NCBI GenBank assembly: GCA_021772215.1
Contig: JAJFMK010000261.1
Span: 1 to 7,452 of the forward strand
Reading direction: 5' to 3'
DNA from: Chlamydiota bacterium
Lineage (GTDB): Bacteria > Chlamydiota > Chlamydiia > Chlamydiales > JAJFMK01
DNA length: 7,452 nt
Of the stretch, positions 1 through 5,285 are shown in pieces. Under the pieces are notes generated by a model. That model ran no database searches and was not told where the DNA came from. It saw only the letters and a list, made by a program, of their open reading frames with translations. Position numbers and translations under genes: made by a program. Position 1 is the stretch's first letter. The number at the start of each line of letters is the position of its first letter.

Positions 1-2
1 TT

Positions 3-188
3 GCTGCTGCTGCTGTAGCTCTAACTGGTTGCTGCTGCGACCAGGGTAACTGTTGTGATCCTTGCTGCGCTCCTCGCGCACAGTGCTGCCCAAGACCTTG
101 CCCAAAGCCTTGCTGCAAGCCTTGCTGCCCACAGCCTTGCCAGCCTCAGTGCTGCCCAATGCCTTGTGACAACAACTGCTGCTATTAA
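3..188 (+). CDS. Cysteine/proline-rich lipoprotein, 3' part (start lies outside the window)
   Basis: An open frame enters from the left edge and ends at TAA 186-188. The 61 visible residues begin with the end of a hydrophobic signal peptide (Ala-rich, then L-T-G-C), a good lipobox with the lipidated Cys at visible residue 10. Only about the first 10-15 residues are probably missing. From that Cys onward 20 of 52 residues are cysteine, mostly as CC pairs and as P-x-P-C or K-P-C units, and there are no other recognisable domains. The protein is probably anchored in an envelope membrane and disulfide-crosslinked, like OmcA, next to which it lies. It is shorter on spacer sequence and richer in Cys-Pro than the OmcA I know, so it may be a diverged paralogue or a lineage-specific small protein. 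The gene call is firm; the role is inferred from composition and context. Confidence 0.8.
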   Translation, partial: AAAAVALTGCCCDQGNCCDPCCAPRAQCCPRPCPKPCCKPCCPQPCQPQCCPMPCDNNCCY

Positions 189-216
189 GCAATTGTAAAC
201 CCATTACTTGGGAAAA

Positions 217-249
217 AGGGGGTTGAGTGCCTTAAGCGCTCGACCCCTT
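217..249. terminator. GC-rich hairpin between the partial Cys-rich gene and omcA
   Basis: Bases 217-227 pair with 239-249 (11 pairs including two G-T wobbles), and 228-230 can extend the stem against 236-238, leaving a five-base loop. On the minus strand the stem is followed directly by a TTTTT run (complement of 213-217), a classical intrinsic terminator. On the plus strand the trailing sequence CTTATCTACCTT is only moderately T-rich. The hairpin probably ends or weakens transcription of the upstream Cys-rich gene, but it could also belong to the omcA leader. Confidence 0.5.
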
Positions 250-280
250 ATCTACCTTAAGGCTGATGAGGGTTCACCTC
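229..280 (+). promoter_or_regulatory. Possible switching leader upstream of the omcA-like gene
   Basis: GCCTTAAG (229-236) is an exact inverted repeat of CTTAAGGC (256-263), and this pairing excludes the hairpin at 217-249. Just downstream, GAGG (268-271), the probable ribosome-binding site, can pair with CCTC (277-280). The arrangement resembles an attenuator or a translation-control leader. No promoter hexamers were recognised between 189 and 282, so it is unknown whether this stretch is transcribed from upstream. This is inference from pairing alone. Confidence 0.25.
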
Positions 281-282
281 AA

Positions 283-480
283 ATGAGATGGATCCCCACC
301 AGAATTATGAGATTACTAACTATATGCTTAACACTGATTCTTGCTGGATGCGCCAACTGCCCTAGTGGCTGTTGGAATCCACGCTGCCGCGAACGCCCAA
401 AATGCGAAGAGTGCCCCTGTCCTAGACTTTGCGGTGAGCAAAGGGTTGACTACTGTAATCCAAACAACTATATGTACTAA
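283..480 (+). CDS. omcA: Small cysteine-rich outer membrane lipoprotein, OmcA-like
   Basis: The product is 65 residues. A short basic N-terminus and hydrophobic stretch lead to the lipobox L-A-G-C with the lipidated Cys at residue 23. The mature part of 43 residues has 9 cysteines (23, 26, 30, 35, 41, 44, 46, 50, 58) and a Tyr/Asn-rich tail. In Chlamydia, OmcA is the small lipoprotein partner of OmcB in the disulfide-linked outer membrane complex. Size, lipobox, cysteine content and position 52 bases upstream of omcB all match that role; direct sequence similarity outside the cysteines is weak. I chose ATG 283 because GAGGG lies 10 bases upstream. ATG 307 (57 residues) also gives a good signal peptide but lacks such a site. 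A TTG at 208 would begin inside the hairpin region and is unlikely. Co-transcription with omcB is likely, since no terminator separates them. Confidence 0.72.
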   Translation: MRWIPTRIMRLLTICLTLILAGCANCPSGCWNPRCRERPKCEECPCPRLCGEQRVDYCNPNNYMY

Positions 481-505
481 AAAGTGATGAAATTAAATTT
501 TTCAA

Positions 506-522
506 TTAACGTTTAACGTTAA
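506..522 (+). repeat. Tandem TTAACGT repeat in the omcA-omcB gap
   Basis: TTAACGT occurs twice back to back (506-512 and 513-519) and is followed by TAA. Each copy contains the palindrome AACGTT, and 513-522 is a perfect 10-base palindrome. The unit sits directly against the omcB ribosome-binding site. It could bind a regulator or be chance in AT-rich DNA. Confidence 0.4.
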
Positions 523-527
523 AGGAG
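521..527 (+). promoter_or_regulatory. Strong ribosome-binding site of omcB
   Basis: AAAGGAG lies five bases before ATG 533. It is the best Shine-Dalgarno sequence in the window, it fixes the omcB start, and it fits high expression of this structural protein. Confidence 0.75.
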
Positions 528-532
528 ACGTA

Positions 533-2251
533 ATGAAAAAACAGAACGGAATCATCGCCACTATGATGGTGCTCTGCTCCGCGGTCTTTCTTTGGGCCGG
601 TTGCTCGTCGCAATGTTGTAATGACAACTATTGCGATACACCATGCTGTGAGTCCTACTGCTCTACCCAAGAGGCAGAGCTAGAGGACACATTTGCATGT
701 GACTTTGCATTTGATGATAACACCATTGTTGCTGCTAATGGTAGCTGCGCTATGGGAAGCTGCGCGCCTACACCTGAAGGCTGCAACCCTTGCAACCCAT
801 GCAAAAATCCTTGCGGATCAAGCTGCCTACCTGGCTGCGGCCCTTGCCCTAGGCCTTGCGTTCCTCTTGATAGAGGCTGCAATAAAGATGGTGTTAACTC
901 AAGCTACATCGATAACTGCGGTGTGCGCGTTACAACAAAACAGCCACAACTCTGCATGCAGGGTGACAACTACGTCATGGACGTAGAAGTTCAAGCACTT
1001 AGAGATGTTTGCGAAGTAGAAATTACTGCCATGTTACCCGAAGGTGTCTCTCTTGTTCGCAGCGAGCCTGCCGGAGTGATCTCTAACGACCATCAGATCT
1101 CTTGGAAGATCGACGGTATGAAGAGATGTGAGTGCAACACAACACGTCTAACACTAAGAGCTGACCGTGAAGGTAACCTCTGCGTCTGCTTCTGCGTGAC
1201 TGCCGTTCCTGTTAACTTCTGCTCAGTGCTCTGCGCTAAGCCGGTCCTAACTTGCGATAAGTGCGGCCCTTGCGAAGTTTCTCCTGGCTGCCCTGTTTGG
1301 TACACAATCACTGTCTGCAACCAAGGTTCTTGCGCCGCAGAAGATGTTGTTGTTACTGATCATGTTCCAGCAGAACTAGAACACTCAAGCGGCCAGCGCA
1401 CTTTGACTTTCAAGCTAGGAACCATCCCAGCTTGCTCTTCAAAGAAGCTAAACGTCTGCTTTACAGCGTGTAAGCGCGGAAAAGCTTGCAACAACATCAC
1501 CGTTACTGCTTGCAACGCCTACCCAACTTCTTGCCAAGCTTGCACTAACATCGTTGAGTGCATGTGCAACGTCACCAAGAAGGGTCCTAAAGAGGTCCCA
1601 GTTGGTAAGAACGCAACTTACGAAATCGTTGTCACTAACCCAGGTGATAAGACTTTGACTAACGTCAATGTCTGCGACTGCGCCCCATCTGTCACTTCAA
1701 TTGTTGAAGCGAAAGGTGCTCAGGTTCAGGGTAACCAAGCTGTCTGGAGATTTAAAGAGCTTAAGCCCGGCGAAAAGCAGGTGCTTTACCTAACTCTTTA
1801 CTCTTGCACACCTGGCTACTACGTCAACCGTGTTAACGTGAACAACTGCGAGTCTTGCTGCTGCTGCGCCGAAGAGGGCACACGCTGGATCGGAAGCCCA
1901 GCTCTTAACGTTCAGATCGTTGATACTGAAGACCCAATCTGCGTTGGTGACACAACTACATACCATGTACGTGTTGTTAACCAAGGAACAGAAGAAGACA
2001 AGAACGTCTCAGTTGTTCTTCGCTTCCCAAGAGAAGTGATGCCAACTAGCGTGACTGGCCCTGTTAAGGGAAATATCTCTGGCCAGACTGTTACCTTCTC
2101 ACCTGTTAGCGTCTTCGGCCCACGCCAGACTCTAGAGTTTAGAGTTGACGCTGTCGGTCGTGAGTCTGGTGACGCACGTATCAAGGTTGAAGTGAGCTCG
2201 GATTCTATGAGAACTCCGATCGTTCAAGAAGAGAGTACGATCGTTAACTAA
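533..2251 (+). CDS. omcB: Large cysteine-rich outer membrane complex protein OmcB
   Basis: The product is 572 residues, near the roughly 550 of Chlamydia OmcB. A signal sequence (residues 1-23) ends in W-A-G-C, a near-lipobox with Leu at -4, so lipidation at C24 is possible but not certain. Residues 24-110 are Cys/Pro-rich (18 Cys). Then come four immunoglobulin-like DUF11-type repeats starting near residues 146, 255, 360 and 473, with C-P-V-W-Y-T-I-T-V-C-N-Q-G, H-S-S-G-Q-R-x-L-T-F and T-N-P-G-D motifs that match Chlamydia OmcB closely. After the signal peptide there are 53 cysteines, all before residue 471; the last repeat has none. OmcB is a periplasmic/outer-membrane structural protein crosslinked by disulfides in infectious particles. 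The basic segment implicated in heparin binding in C. trachomatis is absent. A strong RBS precedes it and a strong terminator follows it. The identification is secure. Confidence 0.97.
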   Translation: MKKQNGIIATMMVLCSAVFLWAGCSSQCCNDNYCDTPCCESYCSTQEAELEDTFACDFAFDDNTIVAANGSCAMGSCAPTPEGCNPCNPCKNPCGSSCLPGCGPCPRPCVPLDRGCNKDGVNSSYIDNCGVRVTTKQPQLCMQGDNYVMDVEVQALRDVCEVEITAMLPEGVSLVRSEPAGVISNDHQISWKIDGMKRCECNTTRLTLRADREGNLCVCFCVTAVPVNFCSVLCAKPVLTCDKCGPCEVSPGCPVWYTITVCNQGSCAAEDVVVTDHVPAELEHSSGQRTLTFKLGTIPACSSKKLNVCFTACKRGKACNNITVTACNAYPTSCQACTNIVECMCNVTKKGPKEVPVGKNATYEIVVTNPGDKTLTNVNVCDCAPSVTSIVEAKGAQVQGNQAVWRFKELKPGEKQVLYLTLYSCTPGYYVNRVNVNNCESCCCCAEEGTRWIGSPALNVQIVDTEDPICVGDTTTYHVRVVNQGTEEDKNVSVVLRFPREVMPTSVTGPVKGNISGQTVTFSPVSVFGPRQTLEFRVDAVGRESGDARIKVEVSSDSMRTPIVQEESTIVN

Positions 2252-2264
2252 TCTAGTTACGATC
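2239..2264 (+). other. Hairpin over the omcB stop codon
   Basis: Bases 2239-2250 pair with 2254-2264 (11 pairs with one bulged T) around a three-base loop. The omcB TAA (2249-2251) lies inside. No T-run follows, so this is not itself a terminator. It may protect the mRNA 3' end or be incidental to the terminator 12 bases later. Confidence 0.45.
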
Positions 2265-2276
2265 TCCTTTGATAGA

Positions 2277-2306
2277 GCGGGTCCCTTCGGGGGCCCGCTT
2301 TTTTTT
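2277..2306 (+). terminator. Intrinsic terminator of the omcA-omcB unit
   Basis: A nine-pair GC-rich stem (2277-2285 with 2290-2298, one G-T wobble) is closed by a C-UUCG-G tetraloop and followed by eight T's (2299-2306). It starts 25 bases after the omcB stop. This is an exceptionally strong factor-independent terminator for the plus strand; the minus strand has no T-run, so it acts in one direction. Confidence 0.95.
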
Positions 2307-2329
2307 ACCACTTTCAGGGCCGCCAACAT

Positions 2330-2769
2330 TCATAACCTCCGCGCGAAGGCGAGGCCGAGGTGGACGTCGTTGTTCCAGTCGGTGCTGAGGTTGAAGCCCG
2401 CGGCAGACAGACCGCCTATAACAGGCTGATAATTACTAAACCTGTCCTGACATCGGATGTAAATCGCAGGACTGTCACTAAACAGCCTTTCTCCACTTCG
2501 CGCATGATGCATCAAGATCCCTAACGAGGGATCTAACAAGTGAGGGGGCTCATCGCCTCCCCTCAATAAAGCGCATTGATCTTTATACGACTTAATCCAG
2601 CTATTTGACACCACATCCCGCATCATTACGCCCAATGCGGCTCTGTCCCCTTTGATCCATGGGCTTTCTTAAGACCATCATCATAATGACTGTTAAATGG
2701 GGTGAGCTGGGCATCATATGCTTGGTAGAAAGATGGGGTAATCTCATACTCGGGACCTTTAGAAGTAGT
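2330..2769 (-). pseudogene. Decayed protein gene, 3' remnant with one frameshift (family not recognised)
   Basis: On the minus strand one frame is open from 2769 to its stop at 2626-2628 and reads like protein (e.g. E-Y-E-I-T-P-S-F-Y-Q-A-Y-D-A-Q-L-T-P-F), but it contains no start codon and follows a stop at 2770-2772. A second frame, open from a TTG at 2635 to TGA at 2330-2332, continues sensibly. Adding one G to the run 2647-2650 fuses them into about 146 residues through S-K-G-D-R-A-A-L-G-V-M-M-R-D. The last 28 codons favour C in the third position, like lptD here, and end as an alternating polar/hydrophobic pattern (F-N-L-S-T-D-W-N-N-D-V-H-L-G-L-A-F), which could be the final hairpin of a beta-barrel. 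The 5' part is missing. It converges on omcB. Function unknown; coding origin is inferred from composition and frame continuity only. Confidence 0.45.
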
Positions 2770-3010
2770 TTAGTTTGGAATTTTCAAACATGATAATTTT
2801 TGTGCTTTATTATTTGGAAGAAATTTTTACGATCAAAATCATCGAAAAATTAGCTGTATCCGAATTGTTCAGCGTTTCCTCTGGTTCAGAGGAAAGAGAC
2901 TCTTTTTCAAAAAAAATATCCTTTGTTTAATGAACTGTAAACCAACTTTGTTTAGGGTCGTCCTGTGACCCTCCTTCCCGTCAACCATAGCCATATTCAA
3001 AAAAGTCGGC
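2770..3010. other. AT-rich intergenic stretch with several hairpins
   Basis: This is markedly more AT-rich than the flanking DNA. It holds an 11-pair dyad with one bulge (2822-2833 with 2841-2851), a nine-pair hairpin (2875-2883 with 2887-2895) followed eight bases on by TTTTT, and a six-pair hairpin (2954-2959 with 2967-2972). One 46-codon plus-strand frame (ATG 2790 to TAA 2930) has only a weak ribosome-binding site. I see no tRNA, rRNA, insertion-sequence end or known riboswitch. Confidence 0.55.
2875..2907 (+). terminator. Terminator-like hairpin in the AT-rich gap
   Basis: TTTCCTCTG pairs perfectly with CAGAGGAAA around a GTT loop, and a T-run (2903-2907) begins eight bases after the stem. 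The gap before the T-run makes it a weak terminator. It would end any plus-strand transcript started in the gap, but no such transcript is established. Confidence 0.3.
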
Positions 3011-3016
3011 TATAAT
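2988..3016 (+). promoter_or_regulatory. Promoter of the maf-HEAT-lptD operon
   Basis: A perfect TATAAT lies at 3011-3016. Seventeen bases upstream, TAGCCA (2988-2993) matches four of six positions of TTGACA. Transcription should start near 3022-3025, at or within three bases of the maf ATG (3025), so the mRNA may be leaderless. This fits the absence of any ribosome-binding sequence before maf. Confidence 0.65.
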
Positions 3017-3024
3017 CACTCCCT

Positions 3025-3609
3025 ATGGAGATTATACTAGGTTCAACCTCGAAGAGACGGCGCGAATTCATTTCGAACTTCGCACTTGCGGTCACTCTTG
3101 ACGCCCCTGACTTTGATGAGGCAAGCGTGCCTTTTCAAGAAGACCCGGCAGCCTATGTCGTGGAGATTGCCAAGGGCAAGGCGCTCAGCCTCAAAAATAA
3201 ATACCCCGAAGCGCTAATCCTGACGTGCGATACGATCGCCTACCAGGAGGGCAGGGTCTTTGAGAAGCCAGATTCCGAGGCAGCCGCGATCGAGTCTCTG
3301 TCAGCTCTTTCCGGCCAGTGGCATACGGTCTATAGCGGAATGGTCGCCCTAAAGAAAGGGCAGATGGAGAGCGGGTTTGAGGAGACGAGGGTTCTCTTTC
3401 GTCACCTTACTGAGGATATGATCCGCCACTACATCGAATCTATCCACGCCTACGATAAGGCGGGCGGCTATGCGATCCAGGGAGCGGCCGAGTTGATCGT
3501 TGAGAAGCTCGAGGGATCCTATAGCAATGTTGTGGGACTGCCCTTAAACCTTCTCTATAATCTTTTAGCCCTTCATAATGTCGATCTTTGGAGCCATTTG
3601 CCGAAATGA
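3025..3609 (+). CDS. maf: Maf-family nucleoside triphosphate pyrophosphatase
   Basis: The product is 194 residues, the usual Maf length, and cytoplasmic. The family hydrolyses nucleoside triphosphates (dTTP/UTP or modified nucleotides such as 7-methyl-GTP, depending on subgroup) to monophosphate and pyrophosphate, cleaning the nucleotide pool. Visible motifs are S-T-S-x-R-R (7-12), D-E (31-32), K-A (52-53), C-D-T with the putative catalytic Asp69, K-P (81-82), L-S-G-x-x-H-T-V-Y-S-G (95-105), D-K-A-G-x-Y-x-I-Q-G (144-153) and N-V-V-G-L-P (168-173). The start is fixed because an in-frame TAA lies 12 bases upstream and the first motif begins at residue 7. No Shine-Dalgarno is present and a TATAAT ends only eight bases before the ATG. 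The stop overlaps the next gene's ATG. The subgroup (nucleotide preference) cannot be decided here. Confidence 0.95.
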   Translation: MEIILGSTSKRRREFISNFALAVTLDAPDFDEASVPFQEDPAAYVVEIAKGKALSLKNKYPEALILTCDTIAYQEGRVFEKPDSEAAAIESLSALSGQWHTVYSGMVALKKGQMESGFEETRVLFRHLTEDMIRHYIESIHAYDKAGGYAIQGAAELIVEKLEGSYSNVVGLPLNLLYNLLALHNVDLWSHLPK

Positions 3610-5285
3610 GATCAATTGCTTTAGTTTTCCTTTTAGTTTCCCTGCCACTTCTAGCAGAGCGTCCCAAGCCGAAACATGCGGGCCAGATGCTCTATTTTAT
3701 GAAAAATGGGAGCACAGAGAGAGCCATTGAGGCGTACCGCGCCTATACAGATCAGTTGGAAAGCCACGAATTTGAGATGCTCCATGAGATGGCCTGGGCG
3801 CTGATCGAAAAAGGTGTAGCTGACAGCGACACAGAAGTGGCTCTTCTGTCGCTTTTTGGGGCGTCTCTATCGGGAGATGAGCACGCTCTGCAGGTTTTAT
3901 TGAGGGCACTGCGCTTTCCCGACCCGCAGATCCAGATGGCGGCGATCAAATTCTTGGCGATGATGAACCACGACGAGGCGGATAAAGAGATCATGGCCGG
4001 CATGGGCTCCAATGCTCTGATCATCCGCTTTGAAACACTCCTTTTAATGGCACAAAAGAAGATGCCCGATACCGCCCTTCAAGCTGAGGCGCTTTTGAGT
4101 AAAATACCCAAAGTGCTAGCGCCGCTTTTTCCGCCTATCTATGCGCAGGCTGGCGACGCCACCTCTTTGAGGCAGCTGCGTCGTTTTTTGAGCGACCCTG
4201 ATGATCAGGTGCGCGCCAGCGCCATCCTCAGCGTTCAGAAAACTGCCCGAGAGGAGTTTTTGCCTCAAGTGCGCCGTCTCTCTAAGCATGTCAGCCCCCT
4301 CGTTCAAGAGGCGGCCGCCTCCTGTTTGGGCACATTAAAAGATGAGTTGGGACGCGAACATCTGGAGAGGCTGGCTAAGTCACAAAATCGAGATGTGCGT
4401 CTCACAGCGCTAAAGAGTCTTTGGCTCTTGGGAGACCGAAGCGCCGTCGATCCGATCTTTAAGGAGGGCAAGCAGGGAAACCTCTCGGCGATCATCCTCC
4501 TTGGTGATGTTCCAGGCCATGAGGATTTTTTAGCCTATAACCTCGCCCACACAGAGCCGCTCGTTCAACTCAACGCCGCAATTGCCCTTTTGGAGAGAAA
4601 AGATCCGCGCTGTCTCGCTGTTCTTCTTCCCTACCTTCTAGAAGATGAGCCTCATCATCGGATCGTCTCCCTCTCCTCTCCTGCCAAAAGCTTAACCTAT
4701 TTTCGTACCGCCTCTTCGTTAGCAAAGAACTTAGAGGAGAATCAGCAGCAGGTGGCACAGGAGCTCTCTTTGCGAATTAAGGAGCAGCTGATGCTAAAGA
4801 TGCTAGAGCTTCCGCAGGGCCATTTTCTGCAGATGGCCGAGGAGCTTCTCGACAAAAATGCGCGGCATCTTCTTCCCTCTCTAGTATCTTTAATGGAGAA
4901 ATGTCCTACTGAAGAGACCGTTGACCTTTTAAAAAAATATCAGGAGAAGCTTGGAGCGCCCCTCGTTCGGCAGCTCTGCTCTTTGGGACTCTATCGTATG
5001 GGCGTCGAGGGGCCCTACCGCCAGATCATCCATCACTTTGTGCGTGAGTGGAATAGCGAAGAGCTAATCCGCTTTCGCCCCCTGATCCCGACACATGAGG
5101 AGATGCTCGAAGCCGCCTATCAGCTCACCCCCGAGGAGATTTCCCGAATTTTAGTTGAATCGCTAGAGGCACTTGTACAGATGCAAGATAATGACGTGAT
5201 TGATATCCTATTAGACGCCCTTTGTCACGGCAACGAAAAAAATCGTTATGCATTAGCAGGTGTCCTTATTCGTGCAACGCTTTAG
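3606..5285 (+). CDS. Secreted HEAT-repeat protein of unknown function
   Basis: The product is 559 residues. The N-terminus is a signal peptide (hydrophobic residues 4-17 after Arg2, probable cleavage after A17 before E-R-P-K-P-K), so the protein should be periplasmic or envelope-bound. The rest is alpha-helical. HEAT-type helix pairs, with the P-D or N-R-D turn and hydrophobic spacing, are visible near residues 95-120, 187-214, 219-245, 251-277 and 305-330; further helices fill 380-555. There are few cysteines and no catalytic motif. HEAT scaffolds normally bind other proteins. The start ATG 3606 overlaps the maf stop as ATGA; a TTG 18 bases upstream would spoil the signal peptide. The 3' end overlaps lptD by 14 bases, so expression is probably coupled. 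A role in LptD folding or LPS transport is only a contextual guess. Confidence 0.85.
   Translation: MRSIALVFLLVSLPLLAERPKPKHAGQMLYFMKNGSTERAIEAYRAYTDQLESHEFEMLHEMAWALIEKGVADSDTEVALLSLFGASLSGDEHALQVLLRALRFPDPQIQMAAIKFLAMMNHDEADKEIMAGMGSNALIIRFETLLLMAQKKMPDTALQAEALLSKIPKVLAPLFPPIYAQAGDATSLRQLRRFLSDPDDQVRASAILSVQKTAREEFLPQVRRLSKHVSPLVQEAAASCLGTLKDELGREHLERLAKSQNRDVRLTALKSLWLLGDRSAVDPIFKEGKQGNLSAIILLGDVPGHEDFLAYNLAHTEPLVQLNAAIALLERKDPRCLAVLLPYLLEDEPHHRIVSLSSPAKSLTYFRTASSLAKNLEENQQQVAQELSLRIKEQLMLKMLELPQGHFLQMAEELLDKNARHLLPSLVSLMEKCPTEETVDLLKKYQEKLGAPLVRQLCSLGLYRMGVEGPYRQIIHHFVREWNSEELIRFRPLIPTHEEMLEAAYQLTPEEISRILVESLEALVQMQDNDVIDILLDALCHGNEKNRYALAGVLIRATL
5258..5262 (+). promoter_or_regulatory. 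Ribosome-binding site deciding the lptD start
   Basis: AGGTG lies nine bases before GTG 5272, inside the 3' end of the HEAT-repeat gene. The alternative start GTG 5260 overlaps this site and has no Shine-Dalgarno of its own, so 5272 is preferred. Confidence 0.45.

Noticed and set aside
60..185. CRISPR-like or tandem DNA repeat in the Cys-rich gene
   Set aside because: The repetition of CCTTGC-type units comes from repeated Cys-Pro codons with irregular spacing, not from true repeats and spacers.
208..282. Extended start (TTG 208) for the OmcA-like protein
   Set aside because: It would add 25 residues before a complete lipoprotein signal peptide and translate straight through the hairpin region 217-263; ATG 283 has a GAGGG site.
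655..1984. Several 64-97 codon frames within omcB on both strands
   Set aside because: They are shadows of a long, clearly homologous gene; Cys/Pro codon patterns leave other frames open. None has a start signal or recognisable protein.
2515..2565. Two perfect short hairpins (2515-2534 and 2541-2565)
   Set aside because: They could suggest a structured RNA, but they lie in the putative minus-strand remnant and lack T-runs, so I did not call an RNA gene or terminator.
2307..3010. Insertion sequence or prophage remnant
   Set aside because: No terminal inverted repeats, target duplication, transposase or integrase motif could be found.
3588..3605. TTG 3588 as start of the HEAT-repeat protein
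   Set aside because: It adds an acidic segment before the signal peptide, while ATG 3606 gives a clean signal peptide and the typical ATGA overlap.
3697..4758. Minus-strand open frames opposite the HEAT-repeat gene
   Set aside because: They are low-complexity Ser/Arg/Leu translations typical of antisense shadows, without start sites.
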